Source: Salinisphaera sp002433465 (GTDB taxonomy: Bacteria > Pseudomonadota > Gammaproteobacteria > Nevskiales > Salinisphaeraceae). Taken from it: a stretch of DNA of 64,000 nt. Positions 27,898 through 35,701 of the stretch are shown here, one piece after another (the stretch's first letter is position 1; each line of letters starts with the position of its first letter). The position numbers and the translations under genes were made by a program. The stretch lies in the NCBI RefSeq assembly GCF_040361435.1, contig NZ_APNL01000012.1:70681-134680 (forward strand). The letters are read 5' to 3'. Under the pieces are notes generated by a model. That model was not told the origin of the DNA and made no database searches. It saw nothing but the letters and a program-made list of their open reading frames with translations.

Positions 27898-28365
27898 ATG
27901 AGCCAGACACGTAACCCCGCACGCCAGAGAAACTACAACCGCCATCCGCTTGAAACCCGGCACGCCCTGCCGATGACGCTGCTGCGCGCACGCGAGTCGG
28001 TGATGGCGCGGTTTCGGCCGATGCTCAACGCCCACGGTATTTCGGAACAGCAATGGCGGGTGATGCGCGTACTCGCCGAAGAAGGCGTGCTCGATGCCAC
28101 CGAGATTTCCGGGCGGGCCTGTATTTTCGCGTCGAGCCTGTCGCGCATCATCAAGACCCTGGAAAAACAGGGCACGCTCATCCGCGAACGGTGCCCAGAC
28201 GATGCCCGCCGGGTGCAGCTGCGCCTGAGCGATCAGGGCTATCGCATCGTCAGCGAGATCACGCCGGAGAGCGTGGCGATCTATCGCGCTCTGGAAGACC
28301 AGTTCGGCAGCGAGCGTGTCGCCACCCTGATCGACATGCTCAACGAACTCGTCGAAATGGAGTGA
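27898..28365 (+). CDS. hpaR: MarR-family regulator HpaR of homoprotocatechuate degradation
   Basis: 155 residues from ATG at 27898 (E. coli HpaR has 149); the frame is open upstream to 27655 but that stretch has no MarR similarity. Core motifs ISEQQWRVMRVLAEEG, ATEISGRACIFASSLSRIIK (recognition helix) and RRVQLRLSDQGY fit HpaR/HpcR. It represses the pathway until a hydroxyphenylacetate or homoprotocatechuate binds. Placement between hpaD and hpaF, each with the same promoter motif, supports local control. No clear copy of the motif sits before hpaR itself. Confidence 0.88.
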   Translation: MSQTRNPARQRNYNRHPLETRHALPMTLLRARESVMARFRPMLNAHGISEQQWRVMRVLAEEGVLDATEISGRACIFASSLSRIIKTLEKQGTLIRERCPDDARRVQLRLSDQGYRIVSEITPESVAIYRALEDQFGSERVATLIDMLNELVEME

Positions 28366-28501
28366 GGCACTCGGCTCTGCGCATAGCGCCGGGCTTTTGC
28401 TGCAAGCACCGATAGGGCGCATGGGGCACGCGGCGGGCTGCGGACCAGGCCGCCCGCCTGTCACAGACAGTCGTCATACCCAAGCCTGCCTTGACGCACG
28501 G

Positions 28502-28542
28502 TTGACGCCTGTTGTTTTATTTAACATGATAAATAAAACAAC
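28502..28542 (+). promoter_or_regulatory. hpaF promoter overlapped by a perfect 12-bp inverted repeat
   Basis: -35 TTGACG (28502-28507), 17-bp spacer, -10 CATGAT (28525-28530). A perfect inverted repeat, GTTGTTTTATTT (28511-28522) and AAATAAAACAAC (28531-28542), spans the spacer and -10; its centre holds the TTAACATGATAA motif shared with the hpaD promoter. The transcript would start inside or just after it, with GAGGAG and the hpaF ATG close behind. Likely HpaR operator (inference). Confidence 0.65.
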
Positions 28543-28558
28543 AAGAGGAGAAACGCTC

Positions 28559-28948
28559 ATGCCTCATCTGTGCATGGAGTATTCGGCCAACCTGGCCGAT
28601 CGCGTCGACCTGGCCCATTTGTGCAGCCGGTTGAACGCCACCCTGCTGGACACCGGCTTCTTCGAACCCGGCGCCATTCGCGTACGCACGCTGCGCTGCG
28701 ACCACTATTCGGTGGCCGACGAACTGCCCGAGAACGCTTTCCTCGATGCCTCGCTTCGTATCGGCGAAGGCCGCAGCGAAAGCGACCGCCAGCAGATCGG
28801 CGAGGCGCTATTCGCCTGTCTTCAGGCCGAGCTCGCCGAACTGTTCGATTCCCCGCACTTCTGCCTGTCGCTCGAGGTTCGCCAGATATCGCGCGAGCTG
28901 AGCTGGAAGAAGAACGCCATTCACCCGCGCCTGCGCGGCCAGTCCTAG
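28559..28948 (+). CDS. hpaF: 5-carboxymethyl-2-hydroxymuconate isomerase HpaF
   Basis: 129 residues from ATG at 28559, close after AGAGGAG; earlier in-frame starts run through the promoter and are not used. Begins MPHLCMEYSANL, exposing the catalytic N-terminal proline (P2) of the tautomerase/CHMI family. It isomerises 5-carboxymethyl-2-hydroxymuconate to 5-oxopent-3-ene-1,2,5-tricarboxylate. Length matches CHMI (about 126). First gene of hpaF-E-G-H-I. Confidence 0.93.
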   Translation: MPHLCMEYSANLADRVDLAHLCSRLNATLLDTGFFEPGAIRVRTLRCDHYSVADELPENAFLDASLRIGEGRSESDRQQIGEALFACLQAELAELFDSPHFCLSLEVRQISRELSWKKNAIHPRLRGQS

Positions 28949-28960
28949 CCCGGAGCTGTC

Positions 28961-30487
28961 ATGGCCTCATTCCAAGACAATCTCGATAAAGCCGAATCCT
29001 ATCTGGCCCGTTTTCGCCAGGACGGCGTATCCAACCATATCGACGGGCAATCCGTACCGGCCGCGAGCGGCAAGACGTTCGAAACGATCTCGCCGGTCGA
29101 TCAGTCCAAGCTGGCCGATGTCGCCCGTGGCGGCGCCGAAGATATCGACCGTGCGGCCGAGGCGGCCAAGGCGGCCTTTGGCGCCTGGCGCGATATGGAA
29201 GGCGGCGAGCGCAAGAAGATCCTGCACAAGGTGGCCGACGCCATCGAAGCCCGTGCCGAGGAGATCGCGCTGGTCGAATGCATGGACACCGGACAGGCGT
29301 TTCGCTTCATGTCCAAGGCAGCCCTGCGCGGCGCGGCGAACTTCCGCTTCTTCGCCGACCGGGCGCCCGGCGCCCGCGATGGCCAGTCGCTGAAAGCACC
29401 GGGCCAGATCAATATCACCACGCGTACGCCGATCGGTCCGGTCGGCCTGATCACGCCGTGGAACACGCCGTTCATGCTGTCGACGTGGAAGATCGCCCCG
29501 GCACTGGCCGCCGGCTGCACCGTCGTGCACAAGCCGGCCGAGTTTTCGCCGCTGACCGCGCGTCTGCTGGTGGAAATCGCCGAAGACGCCGGCCTGCCCA
29601 AGGGCGTATGGAACACGGTCAACGGTTTCGGCGAAGACGCCGGCAAGGCACTCACCGAACATCCCGACATCAAGGCCATCGGCTTTGTCGGCGAAAGCCG
29701 TACCGGACAGATGATCCTCGGCCAGGGTGCTGCCACCTTGAAACGGGTGCATTTCGAGCTGGGCGGCAAGAATCCGGTCGTGGTGTTTGCCGATGCCGAT
29801 CTGGATCGCGCGGCCGATGCCGCGCTGTTCATGATCTATTCCCTGAACGGCGAACGCTGCACCTCGTCGAGCCGTGTGCTCATCGAAGAATCCGTGCACG
29901 ACGCATTCGTGGCCAAGCTCGCCGAGCGTGCTGCGAAGATCAAGGTCGGCCATCCGCTGGACCCGGCCACGGTCATCGGCCCGTTGATTCACCCCTCGCA
30001 TGAAGAAAAAGTGCGTTCCTATTTCGAGATCGCACAGCAGGAAGGGGCAACCATTGCCACCGGCGGCGAAAAAGTCACCGACGGTGATCTGGCCAACGGC
30101 TGCTACGTAAAACCGACGCTGTTCACCAACGCCCGCGCTTCCATGCGTATCGCACAGGAAGAAATCTTCGGGCCCGTGTTGACCGCCATTCCCTTCGCTG
30201 ACGAAGCCGAAGCGCTGGAGCTGGCCAACGGGGTGGACTACGGCCTGGCCGGCTATGTCTGGACACGCGATATGACCCGTGCCCTGCGCTTCACCGAAAA
30301 GATGGACGCCGGAATGATCTGGGTGAACTCGCAGAACGTGCGCCATTTGCCGGCCCCGTTCGGCGGCATGAAGGACTCGGGCATCGGCCGCGACGGCGGC
30401 GATTACTCGTTCGAGTTCTATATGGAAACCAAGAACATCGCACTGGCCACCGACGACCGGCCTATTCCGAGGCTCGACCAGGAATAA
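28961..30487 (+). CDS. hpaE: 5-carboxymethyl-2-hydroxymuconate semialdehyde dehydrogenase HpaE
   Basis: 508 residues. ALDH fold with E266 (FELGGK) and C300 (NGERCTSS), cofactor segment GFVGESRTG (241-249) and PWNTPF. It oxidises the ring-cleavage product of HpaD with NAD. Starts 12 bp after hpaF with GGAG before the ATG. The NGERCTS motif is typical of HpaE/BetB-like muconate semialdehyde dehydrogenases, and the context fixes the role. Confidence 0.94.
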   Translation: MASFQDNLDKAESYLARFRQDGVSNHIDGQSVPAASGKTFETISPVDQSKLADVARGGAEDIDRAAEAAKAAFGAWRDMEGGERKKILHKVADAIEARAEEIALVECMDTGQAFRFMSKAALRGAANFRFFADRAPGARDGQSLKAPGQINITTRTPIGPVGLITPWNTPFMLSTWKIAPALAAGCTVVHKPAEFSPLTARLLVEIAEDAGLPKGVWNTVNGFGEDAGKALTEHPDIKAIGFVGESRTGQMILGQGAATLKRVHFELGGKNPVVVFADADLDRAADAALFMIYSLNGERCTSSSRVLIEESVHDAFVAKLAERAAKIKVGHPLDPATVIGPLIHPSHEEKVRSYFEIAQQEGATIATGGEKVTDGDLANGCYVKPTLFTNARASMRIAQEEIFGPVLTAIPFADEAEALELANGVDYGLAGYVWTRDMTRALRFTEKMDAGMIWVNSQNVRHLPAPFGGMKDSGIGRDGGDYSFEFYMETKNIALATDDRPIPRLDQE

Positions 30488-30565
30488 GACTCGACCGGTC
30501 CACCTACGCCGGCCGGCAGCGGCAACGCCTGCCGGCGTCATCGCAACCCAACAAGGGGATGCCCC

Positions 30566-31444
30566 ATGTCTGAAATCACACGGCCACGTCTTTCAAGCTT
30601 CGTTCACCAGAACCGACGCAGCTACGGCGCCGTCGTCGAGGGCGGCATCGTCGACCTGGGCGCCATCCACGGCGCACAGTGGGCCACGCTCGACGATGCC
30701 ATCGCCGCCGGCGCGCTCGGCCAGCTGGCCGAATCGGCCGCCGGGCGGGCGCCGGATCTTGGCCTCGACGACGTCGCGTTCGATATCCCGGTCACGAACC
30801 CCGGCAAGATCATCTGCGTGGGCGTGAACTACCCGGATCGCAACGCCGAATACAAGGACGGCCAGGAACTGCCGCCCTACCCCTCGATCTTCATCCGTTT
30901 TCCGGAAAGCTTCGTGGGCCACGGCCAGGCCGTGGTGCGCCCGCCGGAATCGGAAAAGCTCGACTACGAAGGCGAGCTGGTGCTGGTTATCGGCCGCGAA
31001 GGCCGGCGCATCCCAGAAGACGCCGCACTCGATCATGTCGCGGCCGTCACGCTGTGCAACGAGGGCACGATCCGCGACTGGGTACGCCATGCCAAGTTCA
31101 ACGTCACCCAGGGCAAGAACTTCGATCGAACCGGCGCTATCGGCCCCTGGCTCGTCCCGTTCGAGGATGAAAGCCAGATCGCCGATATCGAGCTGACCAC
31201 GCGCGTGAACGGCGAGGTCCGCCAGAACGACCGCACCTCGCGCATGATGTTCGGCTTCAAGTATCTGATTTCCTATATCTCGACCTTCACCACGCTCAAG
31301 CCGGGCGACGTGATCGTCACCGGCACGCCCACGGGCGCGGGCGCCCGACTCGACCCGCCGGTCTGGCTCAAGCCGGGCGATGTGGTGGAAGTCGAGGCCG
31401 AAGGCGTGGGCGTTCTGTCCAACCACGTGGAAGACGAACAATGA
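30566..31444 (+). CDS. hpaG: HpaG-type isomerase/decarboxylase, single FAH domain
   Basis: 292 residues: one fumarylacetoacetate-hydrolase domain. Motifs KIICVGVNYPDRNAEYK, YEGELVLVIG (metal-binding Glu residues) and TPTGAGA. In this pathway such enzymes decarboxylate 5-oxopent-3-ene-1,2,5-tricarboxylate and isomerise the product. E. coli HpaG is about 430 residues with two such domains; this one has a single domain, so either it does both steps as a homo-oligomer or the second unit is elsewhere. Overlaps hpaH by 4 bp (ATGA). Confidence 0.88.
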   Translation: MSEITRPRLSSFVHQNRRSYGAVVEGGIVDLGAIHGAQWATLDDAIAAGALGQLAESAAGRAPDLGLDDVAFDIPVTNPGKIICVGVNYPDRNAEYKDGQELPPYPSIFIRFPESFVGHGQAVVRPPESEKLDYEGELVLVIGREGRRIPEDAALDHVAAVTLCNEGTIRDWVRHAKFNVTQGKNFDRTGAIGPWLVPFEDESQIADIELTTRVNGEVRQNDRTSRMMFGFKYLISYISTFTTLKPGDVIVTGTPTGAGARLDPPVWLKPGDVVEVEAEGVGVLSNHVEDEQ

Positions 31445-32244
31445 CTCTCGACGCCGCCCAGATCGATGCCGCGGCCCAGGCCCTGCTGGCCGCCGAGGCC
31501 GAGCGGCGCCAGATCGGCCTGTTGTCGGTCGCCCACCCGGACATGACGCTCGACGATGCCTATGCGATCCAGACCGCCCAGATGCAGCCGAAGCTCGATG
31601 CCGGCCGGCAGATCCTGGGCTGGAAGATCGGGCTGACCTCGAAAGTCATGCAGGACGCGCTGGGCATCGAAACGCCCGACAGCGGCGTGCTCTACGACGA
31701 CATGCTGTTCGAAAGCGGCGCGCAGGTGCCGAACACCCGCTATATCGAGCCGCGTGTAGAAGCCGAAATCGCTTTCGTGCTGAAAGCACCGCTGGAAGGC
31801 GACGTCAGCCGCGAGGACGTATTGGCCGCGACAGACTATGTGGTGCCCGCCCTCGAGATCCTGGATACGCGCATTCTGCGTGCCGATCCGGAAACCGGCC
31901 AGCGTCGCCGTATTTTCGACACGGTGGCCGACAACGCCGCCAATGCCGGCATCGTGCTCGGCGAGGCACGCCATGCGCCGGATGCCTTCGATCTGCGCTG
32001 GGTCGGTGCCATCGTCAAGAAGAACGGCGAAACCGTGGCGACCGGCCTGGGCGCCGGCGTGCTCGACGACCCGGTCGACGGCCTGGTCTGGCTCGCACGG
32101 CGCATGCACACCTACGGCCAGCGCATGAACGCAGGCGATGTCGTGCTCTCCGGCTCTTTCATCAGCCCGATCGAATGCCCGCCCGGCACCGAAATCGCGG
32201 CCGATTTCGGCGCGTTCGGTCAGGTGCATATCGACTTCGAATAG
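31441..32244 (+). CDS. hpaH: 2-oxo-hepta-3-ene-1,7-dioate hydratase HpaH
   Basis: 267 residues, same length as E. coli HpaH/HpcG. MhpD-like hydratase fold: GWKIGLTSKVMQ, EAEIAFVL (metal-binding acidic residues) and GDVVLSGSF. Adds water to the oxo-heptenedioate to give 4-hydroxy-2-oxoheptanedioate. Coupled to hpaG by ATGA and followed by hpaI after 7 bp. Confidence 0.94.
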   Translation: MTLDAAQIDAAAQALLAAEAERRQIGLLSVAHPDMTLDDAYAIQTAQMQPKLDAGRQILGWKIGLTSKVMQDALGIETPDSGVLYDDMLFESGAQVPNTRYIEPRVEAEIAFVLKAPLEGDVSREDVLAATDYVVPALEILDTRILRADPETGQRRRIFDTVADNAANAGIVLGEARHAPDAFDLRWVGAIVKKNGETVATGLGAGVLDDPVDGLVWLARRMHTYGQRMNAGDVVLSGSFISPIECPPGTEIAADFGAFGQVHIDFE

Positions 32245-32251
32245 GTTCGTC

Positions 32252-33022
32252 ATGTCCGTACCGATCAATACATTCAAGCAGCGACTGACCCAGGGCGACG
32301 CCCAGATCGGTCTCTGGGTAGCCTGTGGCGACCCGACCGTGGCCGAAATCTGCTCGCATACCGGTTTCGACTGGCTGGTGATCGACGGCGAACATGGCCC
32401 GAACGGGCTGCGCGACGTGCTCGCACAGCTGCGCGCCATGGGCGATACACGCTCGCAGCCGGTGGTCCGTGTGAAAGACGACGATCGCGCGACCATCAAG
32501 CAGATGCTGGATATCGGCGCCCAGACACTGCTCGTACCGATGATCGAATCGGCCGAGCAGGCCCGCGCCGCGGTGGCGTCGGTGACGTATCCGCCGGCCG
32601 GCAAGCGCGGTATCGGCGCGGCGCTGGCGCGCGCTTCGGGCTACAACACCTACACCGGCTATCTGGATGAAGCCGACGCCCAGATCTGCCTGTTGCTGCA
32701 GATCGAGTCGCAGGCCGGACTGGCTGCGCTGGACGACATCCTGGCCGTGGACGGCGTCGATGGCGTGTTCATCGGCCCGGCCGACCTGGCCGCCGACATG
32801 GGCCATCGCGGCAACCCGACCCATGGCGATGTGCGCCAGGCCGTGGAAGACGCGGTGAATCGCATCGTGGCCGCCGGCAAACCGGCCGGCATGCTGTCGT
32901 CGAACCATGATTTTTCCAGCCGCTGCCTGGAACTCGGCGCGACGTTTGTCGCCGTGGGCAGCGATGTAGGGCTGCTGGTCAATTCGGCGCGCCAGCTTCG
33001 TGCCACTTACAAGAACGACTAG
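32252..33022 (+). CDS. hpaI: 4-hydroxy-2-oxoheptanedioate aldolase HpaI
   Basis: 256 residues from ATG at 32252; the longer upstream frame overlaps hpaH and is not used. Class II HpcH/HpaI aldolase: FDWLVIDGEHGPN with the base His, metal ligands E in QIESQAGL and D in FIGPADLAADMG. Splits the substrate to pyruvate and succinic semialdehyde, the final step of the pathway. Confidence 0.94.
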   Translation: MSVPINTFKQRLTQGDAQIGLWVACGDPTVAEICSHTGFDWLVIDGEHGPNGLRDVLAQLRAMGDTRSQPVVRVKDDDRATIKQMLDIGAQTLLVPMIESAEQARAAVASVTYPPAGKRGIGAALARASGYNTYTGYLDEADAQICLLLQIESQAGLAALDDILAVDGVDGVFIGPADLAADMGHRGNPTHGDVRQAVEDAVNRIVAAGKPAGMLSSNHDFSSRCLELGATFVAVGSDVGLLVNSARQLRATYKND

Positions 33023-33034
33023 AACACTTATACA

Positions 33035-33054
33035 AGTCGTCGTGCGAGACGACT
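33035..33054. repeat. Hairpin after hpaI
   Basis: Perfect stem AGTCGTC-GTGCGA-GACGACT, 12 bp after the hpaI stop codon. No T-run follows directly, so it may be a 3'-end stabiliser or an attenuator rather than a full terminator. A second inverted repeat (TTCTGCA/TGCAGAA) lies between it and the next gene. Confidence 0.5.
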
Positions 33055-33124
33055 CAAAACGCCGCTTTCTGCAGCATAAAAAAATTCTTCTTGCAGAAGA
33101 GCCGCCGTCTGAGGAGATGCACCA

Positions 33125-35029
33125 ATGCAGTTTCACCATCATGGTTATGTCTCGGGCAACCCGAAAGTCGAACCCGCGGCCGGTGTCGGTATCGACCGCC
33201 CGGACGATCTGCCCGACCAGATCGATGTGCTGATCGTCGGCGCGGGCCCCGCCGGCGTGACCGCTGCGGCTCAGCTGTCGCAGTTCCCGAACGTCAATAC
33301 GCGCTTGATCGAGAGCCGCCCGCATCGTCTCGAAGTCGGTCAGGCGGATGGCATCCAGGCACGCAGCGTGGAGACCTTTCAGGCCTTCGGCTTCGCCGGC
33401 GCGATTACCGAAGAAGCCTATCGCATCACGGAAATGGCGGTCTGGCGTCCGGACCCGGACAAGCCATCGCATATCGCCCGCGCATCGGTGCCGGTCGACG
33501 ATCCGCAGGGCATCAGCGAGTTTCCGCACCTGATCGTCAACCAGGCGCGCGTACAGGATTATTTCGTCGAGTTCATGCAAAACTCGCCGGCGCGCATCAG
33601 GCCCGATTACGGTATCGAGTTCGTCCACGTCGAGAACGACGGCGACCCGGATTATCCGCTCACCGTCACGCTGCGCTATACGGCGGCAGGGCGCGAAGGC
33701 GAACAGCGCACGGTACGCGCCAAGTATCTGGTCGGCTGCGACGGCGCGCATAGCAAGGTACGCAAGGCGATCGGGCGCGAAATGCGCGGTCAGCAGGCCG
33801 CCCATGCCTGGGGCGTGGTCGATGCCCTGGCAGTGAGCGATTTTCCCGATATCCGCAAGAAGTGCATCATCCAGTCCAAGGCCGGCGGCAATATCCTGCA
33901 TATTCCGCGCGAGGGCGGGCATCTGTTTCGCATGTATGTGGACCTGGGCGAAGTCGCCACCGACGATGCCAGCCGCAGCATCCGCGAGACATCCCTCGAA
34001 CAGACGGTCGCCAAGGCGAACGAAATCCTGCATCCCTACTCGATCGACATACGCGACATCGGCCGCTACAGCGTGTATGAAGTCGGCCATCGGCTGACCA
34101 ACAAGTTCGACGACGTCGATGACCCGGCCACCCAGACGCCGAACGTGCTGATCACCGGTGATGCCTGCCACACCCACAGCGCCAAGGCCGGCCAGGGCAT
34201 GAACGTCTCGATACAGGACGGCTTCAACCTGGGCTGGAAACTCGGCTACGTGGTCGATGGCCGCAGCCCGGCGGCCTTGCTCAACACCTATTCCGAGGAA
34301 CGACAGGAAGTCGCCCAGAACCTCATCGACTTCGACCGCGAATGGTCGACGCTGATGGCCACCCGCGAAGAGGACTTCGACGACCCCGGCCAGCTCGAGG
34401 ACTTCTACGTCAAGACCGCCGAGTTTCCGGCCGGCTTCATGACCGAATACAAGCCGTCGTTGATTACCGGCGAAACCACCTATCAGGCACTGGCGAGCGG
34501 TTTTCCGATTGGCAAACGCTTTAAGTCCGCACCGGTGGTGCGCGTATGCGATGCCAACCCGCTGCAGCTGGGTCACCAGGCCCGCGCCGACGGCCGCTGG
34601 CGGATCTACGTATTCGCCGATTCGAAGGCAGCCGGCTCCGACACGGCGCTCGCCGATTGGGCCGACTGGCTTACCAGCTCGCCCCGGTCGCCGGTCGTGG
34701 CGTATACGCCGAAAGACCGCGACACCAACCATATCTTCGATGTGAAAGTGGTTTATCCGCAGGCGCATGCCGATGTGGCCATCGAAACCGTACCCAAGGC
34801 ATTCATGCCGCGCACCGGGCCTTTCGAGCTGGTCGACTACGAAAACGTGTTCGCCCTCGACCCGGCAGCGGATATTTTCGAGCGGCGCGGTATCGACCCC
34901 GCCAAGGGCGCGCTGGTGATCGTGCGGCCCGACCAGTACGTGGCCCACGTGCTGCCGCTGGGCGCGACCGACGAGCTGGCTGCGTTCTTCGAGCCGATCC
35001 TGCTCGAGCCTGGCGCTTCACGCAGCTAG
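33125..35029 (+). CDS. FAD-dependent aromatic hydroxylase (phenol 2-monooxygenase / 3-hydroxybenzoate 4-hydroxylase family)
   Basis: 634 residues. N-terminal FAD site DVLIVGAGPAGVTAAAQL (about 34-51), the DG motif GCDGAHSKVRKAIG and the GD motif VLITGDACHTHSAKAGQGMN. The C-terminal ~170 residues look like the thioredoxin-like dimerisation domain of phenol hydroxylases. Length and layout match MobA (about 640). GAGGAG precedes the ATG. It follows hpaI by 102 bp and, since no HpaB/HpaC pair is present, it is the best candidate for hydroxylating 3- or 4-hydroxyphenylacetate to homoprotocatechuate. The exact substrate is inference. Confidence 0.85.
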   Translation: MQFHHHGYVSGNPKVEPAAGVGIDRPDDLPDQIDVLIVGAGPAGVTAAAQLSQFPNVNTRLIESRPHRLEVGQADGIQARSVETFQAFGFAGAITEEAYRITEMAVWRPDPDKPSHIARASVPVDDPQGISEFPHLIVNQARVQDYFVEFMQNSPARIRPDYGIEFVHVENDGDPDYPLTVTLRYTAAGREGEQRTVRAKYLVGCDGAHSKVRKAIGREMRGQQAAHAWGVVDALAVSDFPDIRKKCIIQSKAGGNILHIPREGGHLFRMYVDLGEVATDDASRSIRETSLEQTVAKANEILHPYSIDIRDIGRYSVYEVGHRLTNKFDDVDDPATQTPNVLITGDACHTHSAKAGQGMNVSIQDGFNLGWKLGYVVDGRSPAALLNTYSEERQEVAQNLIDFDREWSTLMATREEDFDDPGQLEDFYVKTAEFPAGFMTEYKPSLITGETTYQALASGFPIGKRFKSAPVVRVCDANPLQLGHQARADGRWRIYVFADSKAAGSDTALADWADWLTSSPRSPVVAYTPKDRDTNHIFDVKVVYPQAHADVAIETVPKAFMPRTGPFELVDYENVFALDPAADIFERRGIDPAKGALVIVRPDQYVAHVLPLGATDELAAFFEPILLEPGASRS

Positions 35030-35169
35030 ACCGTTGCGCGCCAGCCGATTATTCGTGCGAATTAGACGATCGCCGTCAAAAGCGAGCCCTGTCGAATGTA
35101 AAGGCTCTGAAAGCGGGTTCGCCACGATCTACCAAGTGGCTGGCGGCGGGCACCCGTACAATAGGTGCC

Positions 35170-35664
35170 ATGACCGCAGCGAAGAAACGCGACTACATCA
35201 CCCGCGCTGGCTGGCAGCGGCTGGCCGACGAACTGGATTATCTCTGGCGCGAAAAACGCCCGCACGTCACCCGCGAACTGTCCGCGGCAGCCGCCGAGGG
35301 CGATCGTTCCGAGAACGCCGAATATATCTATCGCAAGAAGGAGCTGCGCGAGATCGACCGGCGGGTCCGCTATCTCGGCAAACGCCTGGATGAGCTGACC
35401 GTGGTCGAGACCACGCCCGACGATCCGGACAAGGTATTCTTCGGCGCCTGGATCGATGTCGTCGACGAAGATGACAGCCACCATCGATACCGAATCGTCG
35501 GCGCCGACGAAACCGAGGCAGCGACCGGCGCCATCAGCCTGAACTCGCCGGTGGCCCGTGCGCTGATCGGCAAGCGTCTTGGCGATATCGTCGACATCGC
35601 ACTTCCGCAGGGTCGGCGTGAACTCGAGATCCTGGCGATTCACTACGTCCAGCCCGAAGACTGA
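35170..35664 (+). CDS. greB: Transcription elongation factor GreB
   Basis: 164 residues from ATG at 35170. N-terminal coiled coil with the acidic tip GDRSENAEY (D45 and E48 act in RNA cleavage by stalled RNA polymerase), C-terminal FKBP-like domain (SPVARALIGKRLGDIVDI). KRDYITRAGWQRL and basic residues near the N-terminus favour GreB over GreA. Marks the switch from catabolic genes to housekeeping genes. Confidence 0.93.
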   Translation: MTAAKKRDYITRAGWQRLADELDYLWREKRPHVTRELSAAAAEGDRSENAEYIYRKKELREIDRRVRYLGKRLDELTVVETTPDDPDKVFFGAWIDVVDEDDSHHRYRIVGADETEAATGAISLNSPVARALIGKRLGDIVDIALPQGRRELEILAIHYVQPED

Positions 35665-35701
35665 ACCATCCAGGCCGCCGTCGGTGTAGGATGCATCGAC
35701 T

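Noticed and set aside
32162..34948. A 928-residue open frame on the minus strand, antisense to hpaH, hpaI and the flavin hydroxylase
   Set aside because: His/Arg/Ala-rich composition typical of the antisense of GC-rich genes, no domain resemblance, and the plus-strand genes there are certain.
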